DNA of 64,000 nt from Panax quinquefolius (taxonomy: Eukaryota; Streptophyta; Magnoliopsida; Apiales; Araliaceae), in contig CM035164.1 in the NCBI GenBank assembly GCA_020205615.1, positions 4,429,501 through 4,493,500 on the forward strand. The letters are read 5' to 3'. Positions 10,414-23,852 of this stretch are shown here, one piece after another (position 1 is the stretch's first letter; the number at the start of each line of letters is the position of its first letter). Below the pieces are notes generated by a model that was not told the origin of the DNA, searched no databases, and was given only the letters and a program-made list of their open reading frames with translations. The position numbers and the translations under genes were made by a program.

Positions 10414-12740
10414 TCTTTGCTATCTATCTAAATCCAGGTTTCTAACTCAATAACGTGGTTTGGTCTTTCACATATTTACGAAATGCGGATATGTGAAACA
10501 CATTATGAACACGAGACATACTCGGAGGTAACGCAAGTCTATATAGGCTACATTTCCTACTCGGTCAAGAATTTGAAATGGACCGATAAATCGTGGATTG
10601 AGCTTTCCTCTCTTCCCAAATCTTGTAACTCCCTTCCGTGGAAGCAACTCGCAACAATACATGATCCCTACATTAAATTCCACGTCCTTTCAATGAAGAT
10701 CCGCATAACTCTTTTTGTCGATCTTATCTTGTATTCGCTTTGTATCGTTGTCGAATCATTAGTCATATGCATCTAACTTCGGGTCCCAACAATGTTGCTT
10801 CACCCACCTCATCCCAACATATTGGAGAAGCGACATTTTGTCCATATAATGCTTGAATGGAACCATGCCTATATTTGTTTAATAACTATTGTTGTATGAG
10901 AATTCCACCAATGGCAAGTACTTATCCAACTTCCTTTGAAATCTAGGACACACGAGTTTTAATATATCTTGAGAGTTTGAGTAGTCCTTTTCGATTGCCC
11001 ATCCGTTTGAGGATGGTATGCCAACCGAATAAGTAAATTCGTGCCCATAGCTTTTCTACAAACTAACCCAAAATCATGAAGTGAATCTTGGGTCACGATC
11101 TAAAACTATGGATCTTGGCATGCCATGCGATCTCACAATCTCATTTACGCATATACACGAGAAAAGCGTTCAAGGAATAAGTCTCGTATCGGTAAAGAAA
11201 TGAGTAGACTTGGTTAATCTATCAACAATAACCCAAATCGCATCTATGCCTTGAGAAACCTTGGGAAGATTAGTAATGAAATTCGAGGGTAATGTGTTCC
11301 CACTTCCATTTCAAAATCTCAAGTGGTTGCAACGGACCCTTAGGTACAAGATCTCTCGCCTTTACACGTTAAGCAAGTTAAACACATCGAGATAAACTAC
11401 GCGATCTCTCTCCTCCATATTGCTCCACCAAAATGTATGTTGAAGATCATAATACATTTTGGTACTCCCGAGATGGATTGCAAATGGTGTATTGTGTGCC
11501 TCCATCATAATCTTGTTCTTCAAATCGAGTCGTTAGGAACACAAAGTCTCAGAGTGGACTCAAGTATTCCTTCTTCATCAATTCTCACTTAGGAATAGCT
11601 CCTTCTTGTACTTTTCTTCTTCATACGCATCATTTCCGGGTTGGTGGCTTGAGTAACCTTAACTTTTTCTATTAAAGTTGGCTCTATCGTATACTTGACA
11701 TCATCGCACTTTTCGTTCAGATATGATCTTCTACTCAACGCGTCGCCTACCACGTTCGCTTTTCGAGGATGGCATGATCGAACATGTCTTTGAAATGAGT
11801 CTCCTCTTGAGTTCTTGAAGCTCTTCCCACATTCTTTGCTCCATTCGAATTTTGTATCTCTACGAGTCACCATTGCGTTAATGGAATAGCGATTCGAGAA
11901 TATCCTTCAACGAATCTCCGATAATAACCAACTAAGCTGAAAGCTACGTATTTCGATTCTTGACTGAGTTGCTCTCAACTCGTGACTCATATCCCAATCT
12001 TGGATAGACGTCACAATGACACCTATCGATTTACTTATCGCGCGAATATGGCGTCCCCTATGAGAGTGCGGCTTAGGTGAATTCCACAAAGGAAGTCACA
12101 AGATAAAGGCTCGGTACCAAATTCTATAGTTGAATTTTAACTCACGAAGTTCAATAGGAGCCATTCGATATGAGATTTTAGAAATGAGTTTTGTCTACGG
12201 GTTCAAAGTCGATACAAAATTTAATATCGAAGCTTTGGGAGTAAGCAAGAAATTCTTGAGAAAATACGTCGGGAAAAATCAATAACAACAGGAATATTAT
12301 TCAAATCGGCGTGTCTTTATTCAAATCCATAACATGGACTAAGAAAATTTGACATCCGTAATAAACAAATGACTTCATGGCTTGATATGAAAATGTTTGA
12401 CTACAATGGTTTGATTGCTTGAATTGAATAACGAGGTTGCTTAGGAATATGAAAACTAACAACCTTACGAAAATAATCAATTTCGGCGTGATGAGTAGTT
12501 AACCTTAAAATCACATCAAAAACAAATATCTCTATAGAAATAAGGTTAACGGGTAATGTGATAGTGCCAACTTTGAATCAAGCAAGATTTATAAACAGGT
12601 GGATGTGATGAAAGTTTCTCTAACGGAGTTTCCACAGATAGGTCAAAGTCTAATTTCTCGAGTCGAGTTTAAGCGTTTGGTAAGTAAGAGAGATAAAAGA
12701 ATGGGTAGAACCGAAGTATCTAGTAAGGTATATACTTGCA
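10409..12740 (-). pseudogene. Pol remnant of E2 lacking RNase H and the RT core
   Basis: Order on the minus strand: protease (12470-12740), a short RT N-terminal piece (about 12120-12300), a segment of about 135 bases with no counterpart in the full bodies (about 11985-12120), the RT thumb (about 11780-11960, with WSKECGKSF), then directly the integrase H2C2 part (11390-11560) and core (10830-11350). The RNase H seen at 4480-4870 is absent: sequence jumps from the spacer near 11757 to the RT thumb. The same junctions occur in E3, so this is inherited, not a local accident. The last part of pol is at 109-326, beyond the nested E1. Confidence 0.75.
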
Positions 12741-12799
12741 AGAATTTATAATTGACTAACGTGGTACTAACCGTTCGGGTTCCTTGCATTTTTAATGGG

Positions 12800-13976
12800 T
12801 CACGACAAACGCTCTTCCCCGAAATCGTTGACTTTGACTTTTACGGGACGATCTTTTGAGTCACAAATCCCCATTGAACTAGGTTTCGCTACCGCATACA
12901 ATCTCGGCGATATGTCCTTCCTTTCCACAACTATAGCATACCTTAAAGCTGTTGTGGGGGTTTAGGTGATATGTCCCTCTTTTCGCATTTGTAACATACG
13001 ACCGGTGGTCGTTCTCCTCCCTTAAAACTAGTTGCTATAGGTAACGGCGTCTTCACATGGTCGTTATTGAATCTCCTCTTTTAAAATCTCCTCCGACTCG
13101 CTTCTTCTATTTTCATGGCCACGATTACCACGGAGTGGTTTCGCCTTTATCGTATTCTTCTTTCTCCTTTGGTTATCGTTATTACGATGATCGCTTTATC
13201 TTGGTATGATCCACGGTTATGGTCCCTCGGTTGAGCGTACTCGTTATCTCATTTCTAACAATCGAGCCCCTGACAACATCCGAATAGAGAAAATTTATGA
13301 GAAATGAGATCTTGACGTATGTCGGGTTTCAAACCTCTCGAAACATCCGCGTCATCGTTCCTCATTCTCCACCAAATGAGGTCTGAACTGGATAACTCCG
13401 CGAACTTCGCCTCGTCTTTGGGACACCGTCATGTTATTACTGCTCTAGTCTAATAAACTCCACTTCCTTCGTATACGACGAATACTTTCGGGGAAGTACT
13501 TGTCATTATCGCTTCAAACGTCTCCCATGACATCTTTGAGTGCATTTGGATGGGTGCGCTTCACTGATTCCCACCGATGTCTGCCTTTCGCCACGGAACA
13601 TAAAGGTGGCGAATGGAACTTTCTGTTCCTCCGTGCATCCCAAGACATCGAATATCTTGGTAATTTGTTTGACCCACGTCTCCACCTTAATCGGATCCGG
13701 CTTTCCCGAGTGCAGTGGTCCCAACTCTTTGAAGCGCTTGCATTTGTGACCACTCGTGAATTGCTATCATTTCCTCCTGTATTTTGAACACGAGTCTCCT
13801 CGTCGATTTTGCATGAAGCTCGCAAAAAGCTTCTAAACATCCTCGTTCATCATCGCTTTCGGTGGTGTTGTTCACGGGAGGAACATTGCTGACTGTTGCA
13901 CGTTCTCCTCGTTGGTGAGTACTGAGGCATCTCCACGGTCTCATTTACTCCCTTCATTAATATTCTCATTCGACAT
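12800..13976 (-). pseudogene. Gag of E2
   Basis: Start codon at 13976. Capsid region with VETWVKQITKIFDVLGC and EEQKVPFATFMFRGE at 13506-13724; zinc knuckles near 12890-13000. Frame breaks recur at the same kinds of sites as in E1. Gag is kept at full length although pol has lost its polymerase. Confidence 0.72.
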
Positions 13977-14146
13977 TCTCAAATCTTGTCGTCATAAAAT
14001 AAGGGTTAATTAAGGAAATCAATATATCACATAATATCCCTATATCTTGACCAACTAACAAATAAGCTTAGGTAGGACACACTAAGCGAAGGATTTACTC
14101 GTCTCTCCCTCTAGTTCTATTCCCGATCTCGCCAAAGATCATATCC

Positions 14147-14163
14147 CTAAGCTCGATACCAAT
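14147..14163 (-). other. Primer-binding site of E2
   Basis: Minus strand ATTGGTATCGAGCTTAG next to the LTR; close to the initiator-Met tRNA complement with one base missing. Confidence 0.72.
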
Positions 14164-14711
14164 TGTGGCGCCCCAAAATAGGTATACACAACACCCATTC
14201 GAAAGAGTGCCAAATACATGGTGCGAAACAACTACAACTTTATTATTACAACAAGAAAGCTGTGAGTTTGAATACAAATATTATCTTCTAGACAATATCT
14301 ATACTCAAATAAATCCTCATCACATTTATTGATACATTATTTTACAAAAATGGTGAGGACTACTAAACAATCCTTTCTAAAACCTTCATTCCATACCCCG
14401 AAGCTAGTACTTCATTTACATTCTCGCCTCACGAGAAGAAAAATGGAACAACAAGGAAAAGGGTGAGCTCAACTAGCCGATAAAGAATATTATGACTAAG
14501 ATAATATACAACAAATTATCGTTAGTCTTCAACAGGAAAAATCGATAGAATACAATAGACAACAAGTTTCGGATCAATATTCGCGGTGAAATAATAATTC
14601 ATTAGAAGAGTTAAGTAGAGAATGCAAACTACTATCTTCTATGTATGAATTTAAAAGTTCATCGTCTATCTTTTATCCTGTAACATCAATCAATATACAT
14701 CCGGAATCAAA

Positions 14712-15060
14712 TATTCATCTTTGCACTCTGAGCCAAAGATATTCATCGATTAGTCGTATTCATTTAAACACTGCTCATCTTTGCACTCTGAGCCAAAGAT
14801 ATTCTTGAAATCATTCATCTTTGCACCTGTCTGAGCCAAAGATATTCTTAAGAAATCATTCATCTCTTTGCACTTCTGGGCCAAAGATATTAATCAATCG
14901 GTCGTATTCATCTCAACGCGCTGTTCATCTTTGCCTTCTGGGCCAAAGATATTAATCAATCGGTCATGTTCATCTCAACGCACTGTTCATCTTTGCACTA
15001 CGGGCCAAAGATATTCTTCGAAATCATTCATCTTTGCCTTTCTACGGGCCAAAGATATTC
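14712..15060 (-). repeat. Stem-loop repeat array in LTR, 7 units
   Basis: Seven units against four in subtype A. Loops vary in length and sequence (for example CACTCTGAGC, CACTACGGGC, CCTTTCTACGGGC) while the arms ATCTTTG/CAAAGAT stay intact in nearly all; the fourth has extra bases in the left arm. Confidence 0.78.
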
Positions 15061-15296
15061 AATAATATCATCATTTAAGATGAGGATGATGAAAAATATT
15101 TTAAAAAGCGAATCCGATTGAAACAAAATGACAAGGATTAAGGATTAAGGATTCGTACTTGGTTTTATCCATGCCCAAAAATACCTCAAAAATAATCATA
15201 GTGGTGTAAAATTCAAGAATGATCAAAACATGGATCTGATCGAGTTAGTATCCGAATAGATGTTTTAGACTGAAAAGAAGAAATTTTATTTTTAAG

Positions 15297-15472
15297 GTGA
15301 ATAAGTATCAGTATATCGTGAATAGTCTTAGTATCGTGAATAAGTAACTCAGACACAAAAGATAGAAATTCCATAAAAACATCTTCACGCTTACATGAAT
15401 AGTACGTGAATAGTAACTCGTGAATAGTAACTCATGAATAGTAACTTCGTGAATAGTAACTCGTGAATAGTA
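15297..15472 (-). repeat. GTGAATAGTAAC minisatellite in LTR
   Basis: Two clusters around a unique piece at 15345-15395; several units carry a one-base insertion (GAATAAGTA). Confidence 0.78.
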
Positions 15473-15745
15473 ACCAGACATAAAAAGTTCCAAATTTGAT
15501 AAAACTTGGATCAACATTTCAAAGATAATGATATTGAAGAAATAATATCATTACAAAAAAATAATATCCCTTACCTCGAAGATCAAGACTTAGCTAGAAT
15601 CTAGGGTATAGTCTTTGAAGGAACTTGTAACCGTCTAGCAATACTCAAAGTATACTCAAAATACTCACAAGAATACGCTCAAAATATCGAGAGAAAAAGA
15701 GAGAAAACTTGGGTTTACGGTGTGATTTTCAATTCTAACCTAAGC

Positions 15746-15762
15746 ACCTATTTATAGGAAAA
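15746..15762 (-). promoter_or_regulatory. TATA box of the shared E2/E3 LTR
   Basis: Minus-strand TTCCTATAAATAGGTGC. It would be the main promoter of E2. Confidence 0.72.
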
Positions 15763-16896
15763 TGCTTAGAACACAAAAAGAGAAAATTTAATATAATATT
15801 AATATAATTATACAAATTTTCCTTAGCCCACCTTTTGGTCAAAACACCAGCCACACATGTTAATGATGTCCAAAAAATACAAAAACGTTTTTCTTAACAA
15901 AAATAATTTAAACTCCCAAAAATCAATTATTTGAACTTGAACTTCAATAATTCATAATAAATAGCCCTTTCATCAGAAAATTGAATCTCGCGATTTTTAT
16001 AGGAAATTCAATTCTCTACAACTTTGCAGAAGAAAGTTTTCCAAATTCCAAATAGAAATTGGCCGAAATCCACAAGCGAGGCGATTTTTTGTTTATAATC
16101 AAATTTTGATCAATAATTGTGTCCACCAACACACAAAACATGTGTTAAACATTTAATGCCACAAAATACTCTTCCTCCTCATATACTCATATATCCCACA
16201 TTTATTGTAAAAATATCACCGTTAATATATTATTAAAATAATATATTTAAATGAATTATTTTATCGAGAAAAAGATAAAATATTAATTTTCAACAATTGT
16301 CATTTTAAAAATTTTCTCCATCTATATCCACATAAAATCAATATTTTCCTCATCATATAAATCAATAATTAATTATTCACAAATAATATTCTGAGAATCA
16401 CAATATATTGTGATTGAGCGGTTCAGGAAGAGGGCTTTCAATAATAAGAATTTCTTCTTCTTTGGTAGTGATTAGATGACCAAACCTCTCCTTGAGCAGA
16501 ACTTTCTAGACATTGCCAATAATGTTATCTAATAATATTATTAGGATAATATGAATTATTGCTTCGATAATGAAAGATCTTGTGTAATGACAATTATTGA
16601 AACAATGTGAATATAAAATATCAACCTTGACAATTATTAACTCGATAAAATCTTTGAGCGATAATTCGTAACCATTATTGAGTAGTGCCTTCTTACGTAA
16701 GAATCAATAATTGGTGCAATCTGGTGTCTATCTTCTTGTTCAACAACGCGTATTAGTGTGTTTTAACCAACGGGTATTCCAACGATTGGCAACAACTACG
16801 CCTTGTTATTTAAAAACAACTTATATTTGTCGTTTTCTTCATCCGATCGCTTTCAGTTATGGGGCCCACACATGGTCTGCATTGGCTTGCGTTAAT

Positions 16897-16965
16897 ACGA
16901 ATATTCCTGACGATCTGAATATTCCACGACCAAACGAATATTCCAGAACAACAATGAATATTTTA
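16897..16965 (-). promoter_or_regulatory. GAATATTC cluster with one three-unit heat-shock-like element
   Basis: Sites at 16899, 16917 and 16936. The third extends to GAATATTCCAGAA (16936-16948), three alternating GAA/TTC units at 5-base steps, which is the arrangement known to bind heat-shock factor trimers. Function is not shown by the sequence. Confidence 0.5.
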
Positions 16966-17090
16966 TAACCACTTGCTTATTTTGAAATATTTGCGTATTT
17001 AACCCTTAACTATCCACATTAATCAAATCAACCCTTACTATTTCAAAATAAAGGAAATTCCTTTTTATTTAAAATTTGAGGGGTCTTACA

Positions 17091-17102
17091 ACCTCCCTCC
17101 TT
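17091..17102 (-). other. Polypurine tract of E3
   Basis: Minus strand AAGGAGGGAGGT directly before TGTAAGACCC. Confidence 0.75.
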
Positions 17103-19660
17103 ATGAAATTTCGTCCTCGAAATTGACGTCTTACAGTGTTTTAAAAGGTGAGGATACCTCGCTTTCATTTTCGTTTCCAATTCCCGGTCATTTCCTCTAT
17201 AGCATGATTCCTCCACAAAACTTTAACTTGTGGTATAACCTTTCTTGGCGTAGGACATGCTCCTTCTATCCAAAATCTTGACAGTACCTCCTCATACGTT
17301 AAGTCTTCTACATTATCTCAAATCGGTTCTAACTTCAAATAACGTGGTTCGGGTCTTTCACATATTTCTGAAATACGAGATATATGAAACACATTATGAA
17401 CACGAGACATACTCGGAGGTAACGCAAGTCTATAGGCTACATTTCCTACTCGGTCAAGAATTTGAAATGGGCCAGATAAATCGTGGATTGAGCTTTCCTC
17501 TCTTCCCAAATCTTGTAACTCCCTTCCATGGAGCAACTTCATGACAATCATGATCCCCTACATTAAATTCCACGTCCTTTCGATGAAGATCCGCATAACT
17601 CTTTTTGTCGATCTTGTCTGCTTTTGTATATCGTTGTCGAATCATTAGTCATACGTACTAACTTCGGGTCCCAACAATGTTGCTTCACCCACCTCATCCC
17701 AACATATTGGAGAACGACATTTTGTCCATATAATGCTTGAATGGAACCATGCCTATATTTGTTTAATAACTATTGTTGTATGAGAATTCCACCGATGGCA
17801 AGTACTTATCCCAACTTCCTTTGAAATCTAGGACACGAGTTTTAATATATCTTGAGAGTTTGAGTAGTCCTTTTCGATTGCCCATCCGTTTGAGGATGGT
17901 ATGCCAAATGAATAGTAAATTCGTGCCCATAGCTTTCTACAAACTAACCCAAAATCATGAAGTGAATCTTGGGTCACGATCTAAAACTATGGATCTTGGC
18001 ATGCCATGCAATCTCACAATCTCATTTACGTGCACATACGAGAAAGGCGTTCAAGGAATAAGTCTCTCGTATCGATGAAGAAATGAGTAGACTTGGTTAA
18101 TCTATCAACAATAACCCAAATCGCATCTATGCCTTGAGAAACCTTGGGAAGATTAGTAATGAAATTGGGTAATGTGTTCCCACTTCCATTTCAAAATCTC
18201 AAGTGGTTGCAACGGACCCTTAGGTACAAGATGCTCTCGCCTTTTTACACGTTAGCAAGTTAAACACATCGAGATAAACTACGCGATCTCTCTCCTCATA
18301 TTGCTCCACCAAAATGTATGTTGAAGATCATAATACATTTTGGTACTCCCGAGATGGATTGCAAATGGTGTATTGTGTGCCTCCATCATAATCTTGTTCT
18401 TCAAATCGAGTCGTTAGGAACACAAAGTTCAGAGTGGACTCAAGTATTCCTTCTTCATCAATTCTCGCTTAGGAATAGCTCCTTCTTGTACTTTCTTCTT
18501 TCACGCATCATTTCCGGGTTGGTGGCTTGAGCAACCTTAACTTTTTCTATTAAAGTTGGCTCTGTCGTATACTTGACATCATCGCTTTTCGTTCCGCATA
18601 TGATCTTCTACTCAACGCGCGTCGCCTACCACGTTCGCTTTTCGAGGATGGCATGATCGAACATGTCTTTGAAATGAGTCTCCTCTTGAGTTCTTGAAGC
18701 TCTTCCCACATTCTTTGCTTCATTCAATTTTGTATCTCTACGAGTCAATTTTGCGTTAATGGAATAGCGATTCGAGAATATCCTTCAAAGAATCTCCGAT
18801 AATAACCAACTAAGCCTGAAAGCTACGTATTTCGATTCTTGACTTAGGTTGCTCTCAAGCGTGACTCATATCCCAATCTTGGATAAGACGTCACAATGAC
18901 ACCTATCGATTTACTTATCGCGCGAATATGGCGTCCCTACGGAGAGTTCGGCTTAGGTGAATTCCACAAAGGAAGTCACAAGATAAAGGCTCGGTACCAA
19001 ATTCTATAGTTGAATTTTAACTCACGAAGTTCAATAGGAGCCATTCGATATGAGATTTTAGAAATGAGTTTTGTCACTTAGGGTTCAAAGTCGATACAAA
19101 ATTTAATATCGGGAGCTTTGGGAGTAAGCCAAGAAATTCTTGAGAAAATAAATCGGGAAAATCAATAACAACAGAATATTATTCAAATCGGCGTGTCTTT
19201 ATTCAAATCCATAACATGGACTAAGAAAATTTGACATCCGTAATAAACAAATGACTTCATGGCTTGATATGAAAATGTTTGACTACAATGGTTTGATTGC
19301 TTGAATTGAATAACGGAGTTGCTTAGGAATATGAAAACTAACAACCTTACGAAAATAATCAATTTCGGCGTGATGAGTAGTTAACCTTAAAATCACATCA
19401 AAAACAAATATCTCTATAGAAATAAGGTTAACGGGTAATGTGATAGTGCCAACTGAATCAAGCAAGATTTATAAAGCGAGTGGATGTGATGAAAGTTTCT
19501 CTAACGGAGTTTCCACGAGATAAGTCAAAGTCTAATTTCTCCGAGTCGAGTTTAAGCGTTGGCCATGTAGAGAGATAAAAGAATGGGTAGAACCGATATC
19601 TAGTAAGGTATATACTTGCAAGAATTTATAATTGACTAACCCGTGCTAACCGTTCGGGTT
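17091..19660 (-). pseudogene. Pol remnant of E3 lacking RNase H and the RT core
   Basis: Chromodomain region at 17091-17551 (MSRVHNVFHIS visible), integrase core about 17560-18200, H2C2 part 18240-18420, RT thumb about 18650-18810, foreign segment about 18870-19000, RT N-terminal piece about 19010-19190, protease 19283-19640. The deletion joints match E2. Frames are interrupted throughout. Confidence 0.75.
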
Positions 19661-19679
19661 CCTTGCATTTTATTGGGTC

Positions 19680-20864
19680 ACGACAAACGCTCTTCCAAAA
19701 TCGTTGACTTTGACTTTTTCGGGGATGATCTTTTGAGTCACCGTCCCCCATTGAACTAGGTTTATTCATCGTCTAATCTCGAAAGCGATATGTCCTTCCT
19801 TTCCACAACTATAGCATACCTTAAACTGTTGTGGGCGGTTTCAATGATATGTCCCTCTTTCCGCATTTGTAACATCGATAGGTGGTCGTTCTCCTCCTTA
19901 AAACTAGTTCTTTATGGCGCCGACGTCTTCACATGGTCGTTATTGAATCTCCTCTTTTAAAATCTCCTCCAGGCTCGCTTCTTCTATTTTCATGGCTACG
20001 ATTACCACCGGAGTGGTTACCGCCTTTGTCTGTATTCTTCTTTCTCATTTGGTTATCGTTATTACGATGATCGCTATCTTGGTATGATCCACGGTTATGG
20101 TCCCTCGGTTGAGCGTACTCGTTATCTCGCTCTAACAACTGAGCCTCATTGACAACATCTCGAATAGAGAAAATTTATGAGAAATGAGATCTTCGGCGTA
20201 TGTCGGGTTTCAAACCTCTCGAAACATCCGCGTCATCGTTCCTCATTCTCCACCAAATGAGGTGCAAACACGGATAACTCCATGAACTTCGCCTCGTCTT
20301 TGGGACACCGTCATGTTATTACGCTCTAGTCTAATAAACTCCACTTCCTTCATATAGCGAATACTTTCGGGAAGTACTTGTCATTGAGCATTTCAAACGT
20401 CTCCCATGACATGACATCGAGAGTGCGAAATTTGGATGGGTACGCTTACTGATTCCCACCGATGTCTGCCTCGCCACGGAACATAAAGGTGGCGAATGGA
20501 ACTTTCTGTTCTCCGTGCATCCCAAGACATCGAATATCTTGGTAATTTGTTTGACCCACGTCTCACTTAATCGGATCCGGCTTTCCCGTAATTCGGTGGT
20601 CCCAACTCTTTGAAGCGCTTGGTTTGTGACCACTCGTGAATTGCTATCATTTTCTCTGTGTATTTTGAACACGAGTCTCTCCACAAATCGATTTTTTTGC
20701 ATGAGCTGCAAAAAGCTTCTAAACATCCCTCGTTCATCATCTCGCTTTCGATGGTGTTGTTCACGGGTGGAACATTGCCGACTGTTGCAGACGTTCTCCT
20801 CGTTGGTGAGTCTGAGCATCTCCACGGTCTCATTTACTCCTTTGTTAATATTCTCGTTCGACAT
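19680..20864 (-). pseudogene. Gag of E3
   Basis: Start at 20864; this copy has the cleanest N-terminus (MSNENINKGVNETVEM before the first shift). Capsid region with VKQITKIFDVLGC near 20530; knuckles near 19790-19880. A 205-codon open stretch at 20331-20948 covers much of it but changes true frame several times. Confidence 0.75.
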
Positions 20865-21033
20865 TCTCAAAATCTTTGTCATAAAATAAGGGTTAATTAA
20901 GGAAATCAATATATCACATAATATCCATATATCTTGACCAACTAACAAATAAGCTTAGGTAGGACACCTTAGCGAAGGATTTACTCGTCTCTCCCTCCCT
21001 AGTTCTATTCCCGATCTCGCCAAAGATCATATC

Positions 21034-21050
21034 CTAAGCTCGATACCAAC
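21034..21050 (-). other. Primer-binding site of E3
   Basis: Minus strand GTTGGTATCGAGCTTAG abutting the LTR end CCACA. Confidence 0.73.
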
Positions 21051-21602
21051 TGTGGCGCCCCCAAAATAGGTATACACAACACCCATTACGAGTCGCCAAA
21101 TACATGGTACATGTAAACAACTACAACTTTATTATTACAACAAGAAAGCGTGAGTTTGAATACAAATATTATCTTCAGACAATATCTATACTCAAATAAA
21201 TCCTCATCACATTTATTGATACATTATTTTACAAAATGGTGAGGACTACTAAACAATCCTTTCTAAAACCTTCATTCCATACCGATTAGCTAGTTTCATT
21301 ACATTCTCGCCTCACGAGAAGAAAAATGGAACAACAAGGAAAAGGGTGAGCTCAACTAGCCCGAAGTAAAGAATATTATGACTAAGATAATATACAACAA
21401 ATTATCGTTAGTCTTCAACGAGGAAAAATCGATAGAATACAATAGACAACAAGTTTCGGATCAATATTCGCAATGTGAAATAATAATTCATTAGAAGAGT
21501 TAAGTAGAGAATGCAAACTACTATCTTCTATGTATGAATTTAAAAGTTCATCGTCTATCTTTTATCCTGTAACATCAATCAATATACATCCGGAATCAAA
21601 TA

Positions 21603-21947
21603 TTCATCTTTTTACTACTGAGCCAAAGATATTCATCGATTAGTCATGTTCATTTAAACACCGCTCATCTTTTGCACTACAAAGCCAAAGATATTCTTGA
21701 GAAATCATTCATCTTTGCACTACAGCCAAAGATATTCTTAAGAAATCATTCATCTTGCACCTTCTGAGCCAAAGATATTAATCAATCGGTCATGTTCATC
21801 TCAACGCTGTTCATCTTTGCACTACTCTGGGCCAAAGATATTAATCAATCGGTCATGTTCATCTCAGCGCACTGTTCATCTTTGCTCTGAGCCAAAGATA
21901 TTATTCTTGAAATCATTCATCTTTGCACTTCTGAGCCAAAGATATTC
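21603..21947 (-). repeat. Stem-loop repeat array in LTR, 7 units
   Basis: Same unit count and spacing as 14712-15060. The first unit has TTT in place of TTTGC, the second carries CACTACAAAG as loop. Confidence 0.75.
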
Positions 21948-22179
21948 AATAATATCATCATTTAAGGCGAGGATGATGAAAAATATTTTTAAAAAGCGAA
22001 TCCGGTGAAACAAAATGACAAGGATTAAGGATTAAGGATTCGTACTTGGTTTTATCCACGCCCAAAAATACCTCAAAAATAATCATAGTGGTGTAAAATT
22101 GAGAATGATCAAAACATGGATCAATCGAGTTAGTATCCGAATAGATATTTTAGACGAAAGAAGAAATTTTATTTTTGAT

Positions 22180-22355
22180 TGAATAATCAAGTATCGTGAA
22201 TAGTGTCGATATCGTGAATAGTAACTCAGACACCAAAAGATAGAAATTCCACAAAAACATCTTCACGCTTCATGAATAGTACTCGTGAATAGTAACTTCG
22301 TGAATAAGAATCTCATGAATAGTAACTCGTGAATAGTAACTCGTGAATAGTAACC
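22180..22355 (-). repeat. GTGAATAGTAAC minisatellite in LTR
   Basis: Two clusters, about nine units; same order of CTCGTG and CTCATG unit types as in the shared LTR. Confidence 0.78.
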
Positions 22356-22630
22356 CGAGCATGAAAAAGTTCCAAATTTGATAAAAACTTGGATCAACAT
22401 TTCAAAGATAATGATATTGAAGAAATAATATCATTACAAAAAAAATAATATCCCTTACCTCGAAAGATCAAGTACTTACATTTAGAATCTAAGGGTATAG
22501 TCTTTGAAGGAACTTGCACGAATCTAGCAATACTCAAAGTATACTCAAAATACTCACAAGAATACGCTCAAAATATCGAGAGAGAAATAGAGAAAACTTG
22601 GGTTTACGGTGTGATTTTCAATTTAACCCA

Positions 22631-22648
22631 AGCCCTATTTATAGGAAA
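22631..22648 (-). promoter_or_regulatory. TATA box of the E3 5' LTR
   Basis: Minus-strand TTTCCTATAAATAGGGCT; expected promoter for E3 RNA. Confidence 0.74.
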
Positions 22649-23779
22649 ATGCTTAGAACACCAAAGCAGAAAATTTAATATAATATTAATATAATTATAC
22701 AAATTTTCCTTAGCCCACCTTTTGGTCAAAACACCAGCCACACATGTTAATGATGTCCAAAAAATACAAAAACGTTTTTCTTAACAAAAATAATTTAAAC
22801 TCCCAAAAATCAATTATTTTGAACTTGAACTTCAATAATTCATAATAAATAGCCCTTTCATCAGAAAATTGAATCTCGCGATTTTTATAGGAAATTCAAT
22901 TCTCTACAACTTTGCAGAAGAAAGTTTTTCCAAATTCCAAATAGAAATTGACCGAAATCCACAACCAGGCGATTTTACATTTATAATCAAATTTCGATTA
23001 ATAATTGTGTCCACCAACACACAAAACATGTGTTAAACATTTAATGCCACAAAAATACTCTTCCTCCTCATATACTCATATATCCCACATTTATTGTAAA
23101 AATATCATAGTTAATATATTATTAAAATAATATATTTAAATGAATTATTTTATCGAAAAAGATAAAATATTAATTTTCAACAATTGTCATTTTAAAAATT
23201 TTCTCCATCTATATCCACATAAAATCAATATTTTCCTCATCATATAAATCAATAATTAATTATTCACAAATAATATTACAGAATCACAATATTGACAACC
23301 AGCGGTTTAAAGGAAGAGGGGCTTTCAATAAGAATTTCTTCTTCTTGGTAGCAATTTGATTAGATGACCAAACCTCTCCTTAGATGTAACTTTCTAGACA
23401 TTGCCAATAATGTTATCTAATAATATTATTCAGATAATATGAATTATTGCTTCGATAATGAAAGATATTGTGTAATGACAATTATTGAAACAACAAAGAA
23501 TATAAAATATCAACGCAAACAATTATTAACTCGATAAAATAATCGAGCAGTAATTATCGTAACCATTATTGAGTAGTGCCTTCTTACGTAAGAATCAATA
23601 ATTGGTGCAATACTGGTGTCTTCTTTGTTCAACAACGGCGTATTAGTGTGTTTTAACCACCGGGTATTCCAACAAAAGGGCAACAACTACGCCTGATTAT
23701 TTAAAAACAACTTATATTTGTCGTTTTCTTCATCCAATCGCTTTCGTTATGGGGCCCACACATGTCGCTACTGTCGCAT

Positions 23780-23852
23780 ACGAATATTCCCGACGATCTG
23801 AATATTCCACGACCAAACGAATATCCCAAACAACAATGAATATTTTATAACC
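23780..23852 (-). promoter_or_regulatory. GAATATTC cluster in U3
   Basis: Sites at 23782 and 23800; the third has become GAATATCC (23819). Confidence 0.42.

Larger units (their letters stand above)
1..17090 (-). mobile_element. Older Tekay-type Ty3/gypsy element (E2), interrupted by a nested element
   Basis: Read on the minus strand: 5' LTR 14164-17090, primer-binding site next to 14163, gag-pol body 14163-10409 continuing at 326-109, then a 3' LTR of which only 108 bases are in the window. The body is split by the element at 327-10408; removing that insertion joins the same sequence seen uninterrupted at 17281-17320. Body length without the insertion is about 3.97 kb, nearly equal to the neighbour at 17091-21050 and about 0.8 kb shorter than the bodies at 2988-7741 and 59106-63850, because RNase H and the RT core are missing. 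Family assignment rests on Gag, DDE integrase and chromodomain-region similarity and on domain order. Confidence 0.85.
14164..17090 (-). repeat. LTR shared by E2 and E3, subtype B
   Basis: 2927 bases, TG...CA ends. About 260 bases longer than subtype A. Differences include more stem-loop units and a different U3 middle (15770-16100). Confidence 0.9.

Noticed and set aside
14712..15060. Regular repeats with variable spacers resembling a CRISPR array
   Set aside because: The repeats lie inside LTRs of a plant retrotransposon, spacers are repeated between copies and no cas genes exist.
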